This document shows, one piece after another, positions 20,497 through 31,832 of a stretch of DNA of 43,123 nt (positions are counted from its first letter, which is position 1; every line of letters starts with the position of its first letter). The DNA is from Purshia tridentata (lineage: Eukaryota > Streptophyta > Magnoliopsida > Rosales > Rosaceae). A program made the translations under genes and the position numbers. The notes under the pieces are model-generated. The model was given only the letters and a program-made list of their open reading frames with translations, made no database searches and had not been told where the DNA came from. The stretch spans positions 1-43,123 of the forward strand of contig QANT01002186.1 of NCBI GenBank assembly GCA_003254885.1, in the 5' to 3' direction.

Positions 20497-22835
20497 TTAA
20501 GCAGCTGCCTCCAGCAATTCCCTGTCTGCACGCTCCCTGATCCTTCTCTCAAGCTCTGGCCTGAAATGCCGTATTAGACCTTGCACGGGCCAAGCAGCAG
20601 CATCTCCCAAAGCACAGATTGTGTGCCCCTCAATCTGCTTGGTCACCTCCTGAAGCATGTCAATCTCTTCCAACTTTGCATTCCCAACTTTCATTCTTTC
20701 CATGATCATCCAAAGCCATCCTGTCCCCTCCCTACATGGCGTGCACTGCCCGCAACTCTCATGCTTGTAGAAGTAAGAAAGCCTTGCAATGGCATCAACA
20801 ACGTCAGTTGATTTATCCATCACAATAACAGCTGCAGTCCCCAATCCTGATTGGACAGCCTTGAGTGCATCAAAATCCATCAGCACATCATTACACACAT
20901 CCTTGGGAAGCAGTGGAACAGATGAACCACCTGGTATTACTGCAAGTAAGTTGTCCCATCCACCCCTCACACCTCCACAGTGTCTCTCTAGTAACTCTTT
21001 TAAGGGTATGCTCATCTCCTCTTCAACAGTGCAAGGCTTGTTCACATGTCCTGAGATGCAAAACAATTTTGTTCCTGCATTGTTCTTTCTCCCAAAACTG
21101 GAAAACCACTCTGGTCCACGCCTTAAAATGGTGGGAGAAACAGCCACCGTTTCCACATTTGTAACAGTGGTGGGGCAGCCATATAACCCTGCATTAGCAG
21201 GGAAAGGAGGCTTCAGTCTTGGCTTCCCCTGTTTTCCTTCAAGGCTCTCCAGAAGCGCTGTTTCTTCACCACAAATATAAGCACCAGCACCATAGTGGAT
21301 ATGAACATCAAAATCATAACCAGATCCACATGCATTCTTTCCCAGTAATCCAGCTTCATAAGCTTCTCTTCTTGCCTTTTCAAGGTTCAACCGTTCATTC
21401 ACATATTCACCTCTAATATATATGTAAGCGGCACTAGCCCTCATCCCTACACCAGCAATCAGGCAACCCTCCAAAAGTTTGTGTGGATCATGGCGCATAA
21501 TTTCTCTGTCCTTACAGGTTCCAGGTTCACTTTCATCAGCATTGACAACAAGATAGGAAGGACGGCCATCCGATACTTTCGGCATAAAAGACCATTTGAG
21601 GCCAGATGGGAAACCAGCACCACCACGTCCACGGAGGCCAGACTTTTTCATTTCATTGACAATCCAATCAGTACCTTTGAGAACTAAATCTTTGGTTCTA
21701 TGCCAGTCACCTCGTTTCATGGCACCTTTGAGAAATGGGTCGTGCAAACCATACAAATTGGTAAAAATTCGGTCTTCATCTTTCAAGCCCCCAAAATGGG
21801 TTTTCTCTGGAGGTGGGGGAGGTGGGGGAGGTTGAGGAGTAGCAGCAGCCTTAGCAGCCTGGATTTTCTCTGGAGATGGGGTAGGTGGTGGAGTAGAAGC
21901 AGATGGTGGTGTACCCTGAGTGCTGAATAATCTAAACCCTCGGCCCCACTTCTCACCATGATGCTGAGCTAAAGCTGTCCTCTGCAGAGAAAGAATACCC
22001 TTGATGGGTGCCTATAAATTGCATTTAATTACAACAAGAAGTCATCAGTTGTTTTCCCCAAAGTGAACTTTATGTCTACTACATGTATTCTTCAGAGTTT
22101 ACAATAAAAATAAACTGCAGTTAATATGAAACAAACTTCTCAATAACATGCATGAAAACATCCAACATCAAAATACAGAATAGAAACAATGGTGAAACAT
22201 TGGAGTTATAAAAACTTTGGCATATCCATAACTTTTAATTTCTTATACATTCTTTATTTCACGAAGAAGGCAATGTGAGCACATGCACTAGAAGATTGAA
22301 ATACGGCTCGTACAGCTTCAATGCATCATTTCTAAATTTTAAGGAACTATTTCTGTGTTCCTTTTAGTTTTCCCTGCACAAATCTAACATGGTTTCGAGC
22401 TGGAATATAGTTTCCAACAAAACTGAACCTGAACAGAAATTAGATTAACACTATTTATTACCCCGAAAGAAACTTTATTTGCACACAAAATTGGCATTTA
22501 AAGTGTATGAACACTGTAACCCAAGAAACCTAAAGTGATTTCCCACTCAATTCAAAGCAGCTTTTAGCCGAACAAAAACTGGAACAAGGGTGATGGTATA
22601 GAAGATGTTGACTGAAAAACTATTTGGAACATCGGATAAAAAAGAAAAAGAAAAACCACAGTAGATCTACTAAAACGCACAACATTTCTCAATCACCTTA
22701 TCTATTCTCAATTTGAAAGAATAATAATAATCATGGATACTTCAATCAGAGCGAAACCCTAAGGCAATGAATGATAAGCCTCAAAAATAAAATTCAGCAA
22801 AATGAGGACGAACAGAGATGTTGGTTGCGTACCAT
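20497..22835 (-). CDS. NDUFV1: NADH dehydrogenase (ubiquinone) flavoprotein 1, complex I 51-kDa subunit
   Basis: It binds NADH and FMN and the 4Fe-4S cluster N3 at the tip of the peripheral arm of mitochondrial complex I, passing electrons from NADH into the chain. Coding exon 1 is just the ATG (22835-22833), followed directly by donor gtacgc. Exon 2, at 22011-20497, holds the rest, starting [13 protein letters not shown]; 505 residues. Visible features: an N-terminal mitochondrial presequence ending near GFRLFSTQ; a proline-rich linker; [19 protein letters not shown]; the FMN loop [20 protein letters not shown]-binding [16 protein letters not shown]; and cluster ligands C421, C424 and C427 in [12 protein letters not shown] plus C467 in HTICALGD. 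The body is close to identical to Arabidopsis At5g08530 from memory. The protein is about 19 residues longer, explained by the enlarged linker. A start at the TTG near 21786 would remove the presequence and is rejected. Confidence 0.97.
21797..21895 (-). repeat. Duplicated proline-rich linker in NDUFV1
   Basis: Within exon 2 the phrase encoding [10 protein letters not shown] (bases ~21860-21895) is echoed by the phrase encoding [10 protein letters not shown] (~21797-21830), with an Ala-rich link ([10 protein letters not shown]) between. The DNA shares ttttctctggag followed by a gtggggnaggtgg-type tract. It looks like an in-frame local duplication in the linker that follows the presequence. 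Confidence 0.6.
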
Positions 22836-25191
22836 GGAAAGAGCTGTGGCAGACGACCCGCGATGCGTCGCCGAATCAGGTAATCAACGAGAACGAGATT
22901 GAGAAATTGTGCAGGTGCGAGTGGGAGAGAGTTGCTCTGTAATTTCGCAAACTTTGATTAAAATGCAAAATGGACCCTCCGATTGTAATGATCAAAATTG
23001 GATGTTGATATTGGCAATTCACGGTTGAGATTGAGTGAGTGTTTGTGATAAGCTTACATAACACGTAGAGATGTAGTGATGTTTCGTTTCGATCCACGGA
23101 TTAACGGTTATGATTTGGACCTACTTCTGCATATTTTGAATATTTGCAACTGGATTGGGGTGGTTCCCATTTTAAAGGAATTATGGGGCTACGAGTTTAC
23201 ATATGATTTTCGTCTGGCAAAAAAGTCGGGCTTCAAGACCCACACTAATTGGAGCAAGCCTGGGCCTTATGTTATAATTCATATGTACGATCCAAGCTGA
23301 GATCCAAGATTTCGATTGGAGATCTTCTATATGCACCCACAAATTTGATCAATGCACCTAAAAGATGTTCTAGAAGACTAGAACTTCCAACTTCACCCGT
23401 GACTGCAGATAAAAACTTTTATAGCAGCGGGGTTGCTTACTCAAATTTTTGTTAAGTCTAAATACATCTGTGGACAGAGTTAAAATTTTGAACACTGATT
23501 TGGCAATTAAATTAGATATAGTATTAGTCAATTAGAGATACGTGAGCCGGATTATAGTATAATCACGCTTTCATATAATCTCTTTTATTTTTGTCCTTTT
23601 TCTTTCTCCTTTTACATTAACTTCTCGCATTATTTGTGTGATGTGTACCCATGTCCCTCAAAAACATTTTCAGCTTAATTAGAGAATTAATTAATGAAAT
23701 ATAGGTAGGCTAAGAGGCAGGCCACCAAAGTTTGTGACTTTTGTGTGGACAGATGGGGATTGCTGCAGAACAAGTAAGGTAGTAACCCACATTGCTTATA
23801 AAATTTAAGTGTACGTTATTATATATATATGGTGGCTTATATCATGAAATATATTATTCATTTGTATATTTTATTGTATAGTGACTCCAAAAGCCAATGA
23901 GATGCACCTGATGCTGGCCAAATCCGGCTGTAGATAATTAAGTTGAAATAAGTATATGCCATATGCGACAACCAAAGTCCATATATTTATAAGCATGAGA
24001 TCCTATTTCGTTAATTATAAGAGTAACCTCTTGATTAGTTGATTGTATCGATAATCACTTAACTAATTTAATTATTTAATACCAGAGCCCCCCATCTGTG
24101 GCTTGACGGCTACATCAGTTCAATTTTAAAGCATCCAAATGGTGATGAATTTTAAGCTTATGCACTGCCTGCAGATACACAAATAAGAATCTGATTTGAT
24201 CAGTGTGCTATAAATAATAATTTCAATCAGATACACCAAATGGGTGAATGATCAGTTTCAATTTTATTAATTGGATATAAATAGCGATTTTAATTCGATC
24301 ACAAGGAATGCCCTTTCCTTTCTTGGTCAACCATAATAATTATATTTATTACAATGATATTGATTTTATAGTGATTTTTCAGTATTAAAAATTTAAAACA
24401 CATATAAAATAAAACAATGGTATTTATTTCCATCTTACATGTTATGGTCACAAATGATTCTATACTAATTTTTTTTCTAAAATATAATAAGATAATATGA
24501 GTTGTAAAAATGGTTGAAAACTATAAATACGAGAAATAATAGTGTCCCGCCGATCACTTTTTTTCATATATTTTCATGTTTGGCAAAGAGAGTAAGAGAC
24601 GGTGAAAGTTGATAAAATTTGGGATTTGTTTTAGTGTTTGCATTAACACTCATCAATTAAAAGATTAATCAAATCAAATCGGATAGTTTCCAACTTTCCA
24701 TTAAGTGCATGGATTATATGGAATGTGGATAATATTTTCCTTAAAAAGAAATTAAAACACAACAGATCCAACCCATAAATTCGAATTGTGCCACTAATAA
24801 TATTAAAGAGAGTGATGAAAGCCCAATCGAAACGACAGAAACAAGAAAGATTTGGAGGATATAGATTTAGTAGTTACACTTCCTCACCCAATTAGTTGGA
24901 AGAAACTGAAAGAAAGACAAAAAACAAACTTGTTTGACAATCTGATTCGACCAAGTCAACGTCAAATATGTAGTGTTGATTTGCTCAGCTCACTTGTACA
25001 GTGGTACACACCCCCGAGTAGACAGACACATGTCTTCTCCGTCCCCAACACAAAACAAAGCAAGCTTCTCTCTGACGACGCCAAAACCCCAACAACACAG
25101 TGAATAACAAGTAAACACAAAGCCAGCTACTACGACTACGAAGCTCTTCTTCACAGGTTTCGCTTTCGCCAAAACGAAACGTTTCCTGGAA
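22836..25191. other. Divergent spacer between NDUFV1 and the ankyrin gene
   Basis: 2.36 kb holding the promoters of both genes. No protein, tRNA or clear mobile element is recognised. The frames at 23076-23300, 23249-23455 and 24852-25103 have no family resemblance. A short TA tract lies at 23820-23829. The last ~150 bp (25,040-25,191) are CA/AC-rich and probably the ankyrin gene leader. Confidence 0.4.
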
Positions 25192-28100
25192 ATGATGGTG
25201 TTCGGAAGAAACTCGGGCGGCGCGGGGTACGTGGCCGCCAAGGCGCACGTGTTTCCTATCAACTACGAGGCGGAGGTTTCGCAACGCCTCGTTGACGCTG
25301 CGCACGACGATGATTTGAAATGGGCCTGTGAGTGTTTGGCCGATCCTTCTGTCGACGTAAACTTCGTCGGAACGGTGTGCTTGAGGACTAAGAGGACGGA
25401 GATTGTGACGCGTGGCGAGTCGCCACACGAGGTTCGCGTCGAGGATGAGGAGTTCAAGACGCAGGTCACTGCTCTGTTTCTCGCCGCTCACTCCGGAAAT
25501 TTGACGCTTGTCAGGAAGCTCCTGGTAACGTAATAATCCATGTTTTTTTAAAAAAAATATCATTTCCTTGCCTGAATCTTCGTTTTTTATAATCGTGATG
25601 TTTGTTTACTGGGAAAATATGAGAAAATGAATGTGAAATTGCATCATCATGCTTGTTTTGTATACGCATTTATTCTCTTATCTGAATTTAGAACGGATAT
25701 GCAAGATTATTATTATAATTATTATTGTTATTATTTTGCAATGATTGTATTCTGTAACTCACATGAGATTCAGGAAAATCAAGCATTTTTTAGCTGGGAT
25801 GAATGGTAAATAATTATACAATAATGATTTTATATATCTATTTTTACAAGTTTGAATTCACTTGCATTGCATCTGTATTATTGATGTAATATTATAAATT
25901 CGAAATCAATATTTGAGTTTTTTAATTCAAAGTGGAGTACTTTTGGTATCACTAATTTTTTTATTTTCGTGTGACAGAGTTATGGAGCCAATGTGAATCA
26001 AAAGCTGTTCCGAGGGTATGCGACAACAGCAGCAGTACGGGAGGGCCATTTGCAGATATTGGAGGTGCTTATAAATGGCGGGGCATCTCAGCAGGCGTGC
26101 GAGGAGGCTTTGCTGGAGGCAAGCTACTTGGGCCGGGTTAGGCTTGCTGAGATGCTCATGGGGTCGGACTTGATCCGACCCCAAGCTGCTGTACATGCTC
26201 TTGTATCTGCTTGCTGCAGAGGGTTTGTCGATGTAGTTGACACACTCATCAAGGTAATTTTTTTTTCCAGAATTATGACTATGTGGTAGTACTGTTAATC
26301 AATTCATGATCGGTAGCCTAATTTCGAATTCATTATGCTTCTATTGATCTCTGTCTAGACATTGCCAAAAACTGAATTATAAACAAGGCTGCCATCACAA
26401 AAATGCATACTTTTTAATTGGTTGAACATATAATTTTGCTTGATGACAGTGATGCTCTTGATTGGTGGCAGTGTGGAGTGGATGTTGATGCAACTAATCG
26501 GACGCTGCTTCAATCTTCTAAGCCATCACTATACACCAATGTTCACTGTAATGCGCTTGTTGCTGCCATTGTTAGCCGGCAGATTTCAGTTGTCAGACTC
26601 CTCTTGCAGGTTAGCATTCTCACCCCTGACCCCTCAATTAGCACTCACAGGTTTATTAATCCGAAGAAAATTGCATCCTAGACTTGGAGGAGAGGCTGTG
26701 TGTGCAGTTATGATCTAATGTTATTTACCCTTAAAAACAAAATAACAGGCTGGAGCCAGAACAGATATCAAAGTGAGTCTGGGAGGTTGGTCATGGGATG
26801 TAAGTACAGGAGAAGAATTTCGGGTGGGTGCAGGACTAGCTGAGGCTTACAGTGTGGCCTGGTGTGCTGTGGAGTACTTTGAAGCCAGCGGAGCTATTTT
26901 GCGCATGCTCCTGCAACATCTGTCTCCTAACATTCCTCACTTTGGGAGGACTCTCATCCACCATGCCATCTTATGCAACAATGAAAGAGCAGTATATGTG
27001 TTGTTAAATTGTGGCGCAGATGTTGAAGTTCCAATTAAGACAACAGCTTCAAAAACCGACTTCCCCATCCACTTCGCTTCAAGGCTTGGATTAACCACGG
27101 TTCTTCAACGATTGATTAATGCTGGCTGCAATGTCAATTCTCAAACAGAATCTGGAGAAACTGCACTAATGATCTGTGCTAGATATAAACGCCAGGAATG
27201 CCTCAAAATTCTTGCTTCAGATGGTGCAGATTTTGGCCTGGTCAATTCTGCTGGTCAGAGTGCAAGCTCAATTGCAGAGTCAGCTCGGTGGTCTCTTGGC
27301 TTTCGACAATTAGTTTTAGACCTGGTTCGAGCTGGCAAGGTTGTTCATTCAAGCAATACAACAATACTTTCTCCTCTAATGTTCGTGACTCAAGCAAATG
27401 ATGTTGAGGCTTTGAAGAAACTAATTGAGGAAGCAGATATTGATGTTGATGAACAAGATGAAAATGGATACTCAGCTGCCATGATAGCAGCCGGGCGTGG
27501 TTACCTGGAAGCTTTCAAATTGCTTATCTATGCTGGGGCTGATGTGAGGCTACAGAACAAACATGGTCAGACTGCAATGGAACTATTAGATACAAATCAA
27601 TATGGGGAAGAATTTGAAAAGTTAGTGCTTAAACATGCACTTGAAAAGGGATCTAATAGTTCTGTTGGGTTTTATGCTCTACATCTTGCAGCACAACATG
27701 GAGACTTAGACTTTGTTCGTACATTGATGAGTAGGGGTTATGATGTTAATGCCTATGACGCTGATGGATATACTCCATTGATGTTAGCAGCAAGAGGAGG
27801 CCATGCTAAGCTGTGTGATCTTTTGATTTCTTTAGGTGCTAGATGTGACATTGTGAATGCAAGACATGAGACGGCACTCTTGCTTGCAAGGAAGAATGGA
27901 ATTGAAAATGATGCAGCGAATGTGATATTGGACGAGCTTGCACGAAAACTTGTGTTGGGTGGGACTCATGTAAAGAAGCACACGAAGTGTGGTAGAGGAT
28001 CTCCCAATAGAAAAGTTCTGAGGATGGTGGGGGCTGCTGGGGTTTTGCAGTGGGGGAAGTCAAGTAAGAGAAATGTCATCTGCAGGAAGGCTGAGGTTGG

Positions 28101-28290
28101 GCCTAGTGATTCTTTCCGATGGAATCGTCGAAGGAAATTTGATACCGATCAACCCGGATTGTTCCATGTGGTGACTACAAAGAACAAGGAGCTGCATTTT
28201 GTGTGTGAAGGTGGGATTGAAATGGCCCAGTTATGGGTGAGAGGCATCAAGCTTGTGACAATGAAAGCTATCTTTGGCAAAAAAGAGTGA
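25192..28290 (+). CDS. Plant ankyrin-repeat protein, 762 residues
   Basis: There are four coding exons: 25192-25524, 25978-26253, 26472-26609 and 26749-28290, all joined in phase 0. The N-terminus MMVFGRNS...VFPINYEAEVSQRLVDAA is typical of a conserved plant family. Ankyrin repeats run through most of the chain: TALFLAAHSGNLTLVRKLL, NQKLFRGYATTAAVREGHLQILEVLI, GRTLIHHAILCNNERAVYVLL, GETALMICARYKRQECLKIL, GYSAAMIAAGRGYLEAFKLLI, FYALHLAAQHGDLDFVRTLM and GYTPLMLAARGGHAKLCDLLI. After about residue 650 comes a non-ankyrin tail, basic first (VKKHTKCGRGSPNRK) and then RNVICRKAEVGPS ... VVTTKNKELHFVCEGG ... LWVRGIKLVTMKAIFGKKE, conserved in the family and of unknown fold. No catalytic residues or membrane segments are seen, so it is probably a soluble scaffold. 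Function unknown. Confidence 0.92.
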
Positions 28291-28760
28291 AGTTGTGCCT
28301 GAGAGTTTTGTTCAATTGAAGCAGCTTTTGGGGATTGGTTAATCTCATCGTTGTACTTTTTGTAGTATTCTTATCCTTTTGCATTGTAGATGTACTTTCA
28401 TAATTAGAAATTAAGGAGTTCCCTGAACTAGAATCTTTGTAATTAAGTAGCAACGTTCCCTCACAGGTCGTCAAATTAATGAATAAAAGAGTTTTAAAAA
28501 GGGGGAGGTTGGTATATCGATATATACCAGAGGTCCCACATTGACTAGATGGCTCTGTAAAATACACTTTATAATACGTTACAACAGTAGCATTGTCACC
28601 GTAATTAAGTTTGCGGTATACACTCCGCCTCTTCCATAGAGAAGTTGGGCCCGGCTCTGTTATTTAGCCACGAACCAAGACCTCTAATTGGGCTTTGGGC
28701 TTTAGTTAAGCCATATCCATAATTGAACAAGCCGTAAGTGGGGCCTTGGGCTTCGTGGTT
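28291..28760. other. 3' region of the ankyrin gene and GGGC-rich spacer
   Basis: The first ~200 bp are 3' untranslated sequence with aataaa-like signals (taatgaataaaag near 28477). Bases 28640-28760 carry several gggctt and gggcc motifs, similar to the GC-rich part of the tandem repeat that follows. No gene seen. Confidence 0.4.
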
Positions 28761-29872
28761 TATAATTAATTCATAATTTGGGCCCTCATGCGGCCCACTT
28801 CTCAAAATAACCGGCTGTGGTTTCTTTCCGGTTCCATCCCCCAACCTTTTTTTGTTGGGTAATTTATAGGCCAGTCCCATTTTTTCTTCTCTTTTAGACT
28901 AATACCTTAATATTTTTTTATTTTTGACTAAGGTCCAAAATTATTATTTAGATGTTTTTAATTTAAAAAATATGTAATATTATTCTAAAATTAATGATAT
29001 GTAAATCTTAATATTATCCTAATATTATTCTAATTGTATATTACTTTAATATTGTAATATTATATTATATATCCTAATTAATATTATCATATTATCTTAT
29101 AATTAATTCATAATTTGAGCCCCCATGCGGCCCACTTCTCAAAATAACCAGCTGTGGTTTCTTTCCGGTTCCATCCCCCAACCTTTTTTTGTTGGGTAAT
29201 TTATAGGCCAGTCTAATTTTTTCTCCTCTCTTAGACTAATACCTTAATATTTTTTTATTTTTGACTAAGGTCCAAAAATATTATTTAGATGTTTTTAATT
29301 TAAAAAATATGTAATATTATTCTAAAATTAATGATATGTAAAATCTTAATATTATCCTAATATTATTCTAATTGTGTATTACTTTAATATTGTAATATTA
29401 TATTATATATCCTAATTAATATTATCATATTATCCTATAATTAATTCATAATTTGGGCCCTCATGCGGCCCACTTCTCAAAATAACCGGCTGTGGTTTCT
29501 TTCCGGTTCCATCCCCCAACCTTTTTTTGTTGGATAATTTATAGGCCAGTCCAATTTTTTCTCCTCTCTATCATCCCTAAGATAACACGAGTATATTTTC
29601 CACAAGGGTGATTTATAGGCCGGTCCAATTTTTTCTCCTCTCTTAGACTAATACCTTAATATTTTTTTATTTTTGACTAAGGTCCAAAAATATTATTTAA
29701 ATGTTTTTAATTTAAAAAATATGTAATATTATCCTAAAATTAATGATATGTAAATCTTAATATTATCCTAATATTATTATAATATTATTCTAATTATATA
29801 TTACTTTAATATTGTAATATTATATTATATATTCTAATTAATATTATCATATTATCCTATAACTAATTATAA
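28761..29872. repeat. Tandem array, ~337-bp unit, about three copies
   Basis: The phrase tataattaattcataattt starts units at 28761, 29098 and 29436, periods of 337 and 338 bp. Each unit has a GC-rich head (catgcggcccacttctcaaa, then ggctgtggtttctttccggt) and an AT-rich body (taatattatcctaatattat). The third unit is interrupted near 29566-29612 by about 46 bp (atcatccctaagataacacg...) after which the phrase tttataggcc-ggtccaatttttt repeats, so it is a partial re-duplication. Copies are about 95% alike by eye, so the array is young. No protein-coding capacity is seen. Confidence 0.85.
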
Positions 29873-29962
29873 GATTTAACTGTACCAAACGAACGATTGA
29901 CTTTGGTTTATAAATACATTTCAATAGTACCAATCAATTGATCGGCTATGGTTTGTCGGCTT

Positions 29963-30029
29963 TTATGTTATGGTTTAGCTCCAGGATTTTGGGCTTCGCC
30001 CAAAATCCCAGAGCTAAACCCTAACATAA
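29963..30029. repeat. Near-perfect 32-bp-arm hairpin with 3-base loop
   Basis: The left arm 29963-29994 (ttatgttatggtttagctcc...) and right arm 29998-30029 are complementary at 29 of 32 positions around a loop of ttc. On the minus strand two of the three mismatches would be G:U pairs. It lies about 90 bp beyond the tandem array. The loop is too short for a normal plant pre-miRNA, so a cruciform, a foldback transposon tip or a palindromic rearrangement scar is more likely. Confidence 0.85.
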
Positions 30030-30138
30030 CGCCTCTATCGAACACATTCTATACCCTAAAAGGGGATGGGATGAAAAAATGGAATTTACCCTCATAACTC
30101 AGGAAATGAAGCAGCTCGAATATATATATACTAACCTA

Positions 30139-30286
30139 AATATTGGTACAATTGAAATGTACCTATATATATATTTTATTTTTTCTCTTACTTGTTTAAT
30201 TATTTTTTACCAAATATTGGTACAATTGAAATGTACCTATATATGTTTTTTATTTTTTCATTTACTTGTTTGATTATTTTTTATGG
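30139..30286. repeat. Two tandem copies of a 74-bp unit
   Basis: Copies begin at 30139 and 30213 with aatattggtacaattgaaat and continue through cttgtttaattattttttac-like sequence. Each holds the imperfect palindrome ggtacaattgaaatgtacc. No coding role. Confidence 0.8.
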
Positions 30287-30290
30287 TTAA

Positions 30291-31542
30291 TATATTTTTT
30301 ATTATATAATATAAACGGATATTATCATTTATTATTTCAAATTAAAAAATATAAAACTAGATAATCTTGAATATTTTAATTAAATATGTCTGAACAGATA
30401 TTATCTTTCATTTTTTAAATTAATTCATATTGATTAACTTAATTTTAAGAGATAATCTGAGTCAAAATTTTAAAAAGTCTATTTTTTGGACCTCAGTCTA
30501 AAAAATTGGATTTAAGTATTAATTTAAATTTCTATATGGTTTTAGTCTAAATGACCTTTTAAAATTGGACCTATTTCTAATTATTCCTTTAATTTACAAT
30601 CATAAGAAGGGAATATCACCCAATATAACATTACATTCCATGCATGCATAATCTACAGATAATAGTAATAAACAGAATTTACAGACTATAATAAGAAGCG
30701 AATTCTGAACTTTTCTTTAAATAGTAACAATCAGAATAAAATGATCAATCTGATCATTTTCAGGAATTGGAATATGATATGATTAAAAAAATTGATCACC
30801 CCCCTAAATTAGGTTCTTATGAGGCAATTGCGCGCATGATCCTACATTCCAAATGTTTAGTACTTTTATTCTCAAAATCAGTGTAATTGGCCTAATTCCA
30901 TCTTTTTAATTCAAAGTTTGGCATAAACTAATACTAGATATGATAACCATTCTCTCTACTTGCTTTATTTATTCCCTTCATAGCAAAATTCTCTCTCTAA
31001 ATATCTCACTGTCTCACTAGAAGAAAAATTCCTATTGATATTTTTAAAAACCGTTAATAAGTACACGTACTACTCAGCCTTTAATAAACCAAATGCCCAA
31101 TGAGTTTTTATTGTGTTATATTAAGTATAATGGAGAATAAGTTCACACAGGCAAGAAGCAGAGGTCACTGGTAACTAATTTATATTAATTAATTAGATAC
31201 CTCAACTTGGATTAAATTAAGATGGATATAATCATTTGGAAACTCACATTAAGGGGAAAACACAACTCCCTTTAAGATGTAAACATTAGAACTAATTAAT
31301 AAAAAATCAAGGAATCTAACTCTCAAGCATCCTAGCTAATTAGCAAGTTGAAAGGATGGTTAAAGATTCTGATGAATACCTGGGTTTGGAAAATGGGGTT
31401 AAGGGAATGGAAGGGGAGGCTTTGTTTCTCAACTATGAAAGATTTGTTTCTCAACTCTTAGATCATATATATATGAATAACTGAAACACATTTCATTTAA
31501 CCTGCGTTCCTCTCAACCATTTATAATTAATTTGATGACTAA
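30291..31542. other. AT-rich spacer
   Basis: No gene seen. One perfect 10-bp-arm hairpin is present at 30738-30760 (aaaatgatca, loop atc, tgatcatttt). Confidence 0.4.
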
Positions 31543-31832
31543 GGTCTTGTTTGATGCATAAAATATGATTGGATAGGATAAATGACTAAATTCATTTATT
31601 TTTAAGGAAGAACATGAAGAGTGTCTTCTAACTTGAATGAAGAAGATAAGAATAAAAAGATGAATTATTTAATCCCACTATTTTTGGAGAGATTGGAAAG
31701 AATAATTTTTTCTTTATGATTAGTTTATTTTAATACATATTATTCTATCAAAATTAGAAACTTTTTTTCTTAAATACACATGAATTTAGTAATTTATTCT
31801 ATCTAATCATATCTTATGCATCAAACGAGACT
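31543..31832. mobile_element. Harbinger/Tourist-like MITE, 290 bp, TAA target duplication
   Basis: The ends are inverted copies: ggtcttgtttgatgcataaa on the left, and the reverse complement of the right end reads agtctcgtttgatgcataag. The similarity runs ~35 bp (through tatgattggatag / tatgattagatag). The trinucleotide TAA flanks both sides (31540-31542 and 31833-31835). A TAA or TTA duplication and a GGNNNTGTTTG-type tip are marks of PIF/Harbinger (Tourist) MITEs. It is non-coding and lies about 2.8 kb upstream of the FPF1-like gene. Confidence 0.8.

Noticed and set aside
20789..21280. 163-residue plus-strand frame
   Set aside because: Antisense shadow of the highly conserved NDUFV1 exon.
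24985..25563. 192-residue minus-strand frame
   Set aside because: Antisense of ankyrin exon 1, which is GC-rich; no family resemblance.
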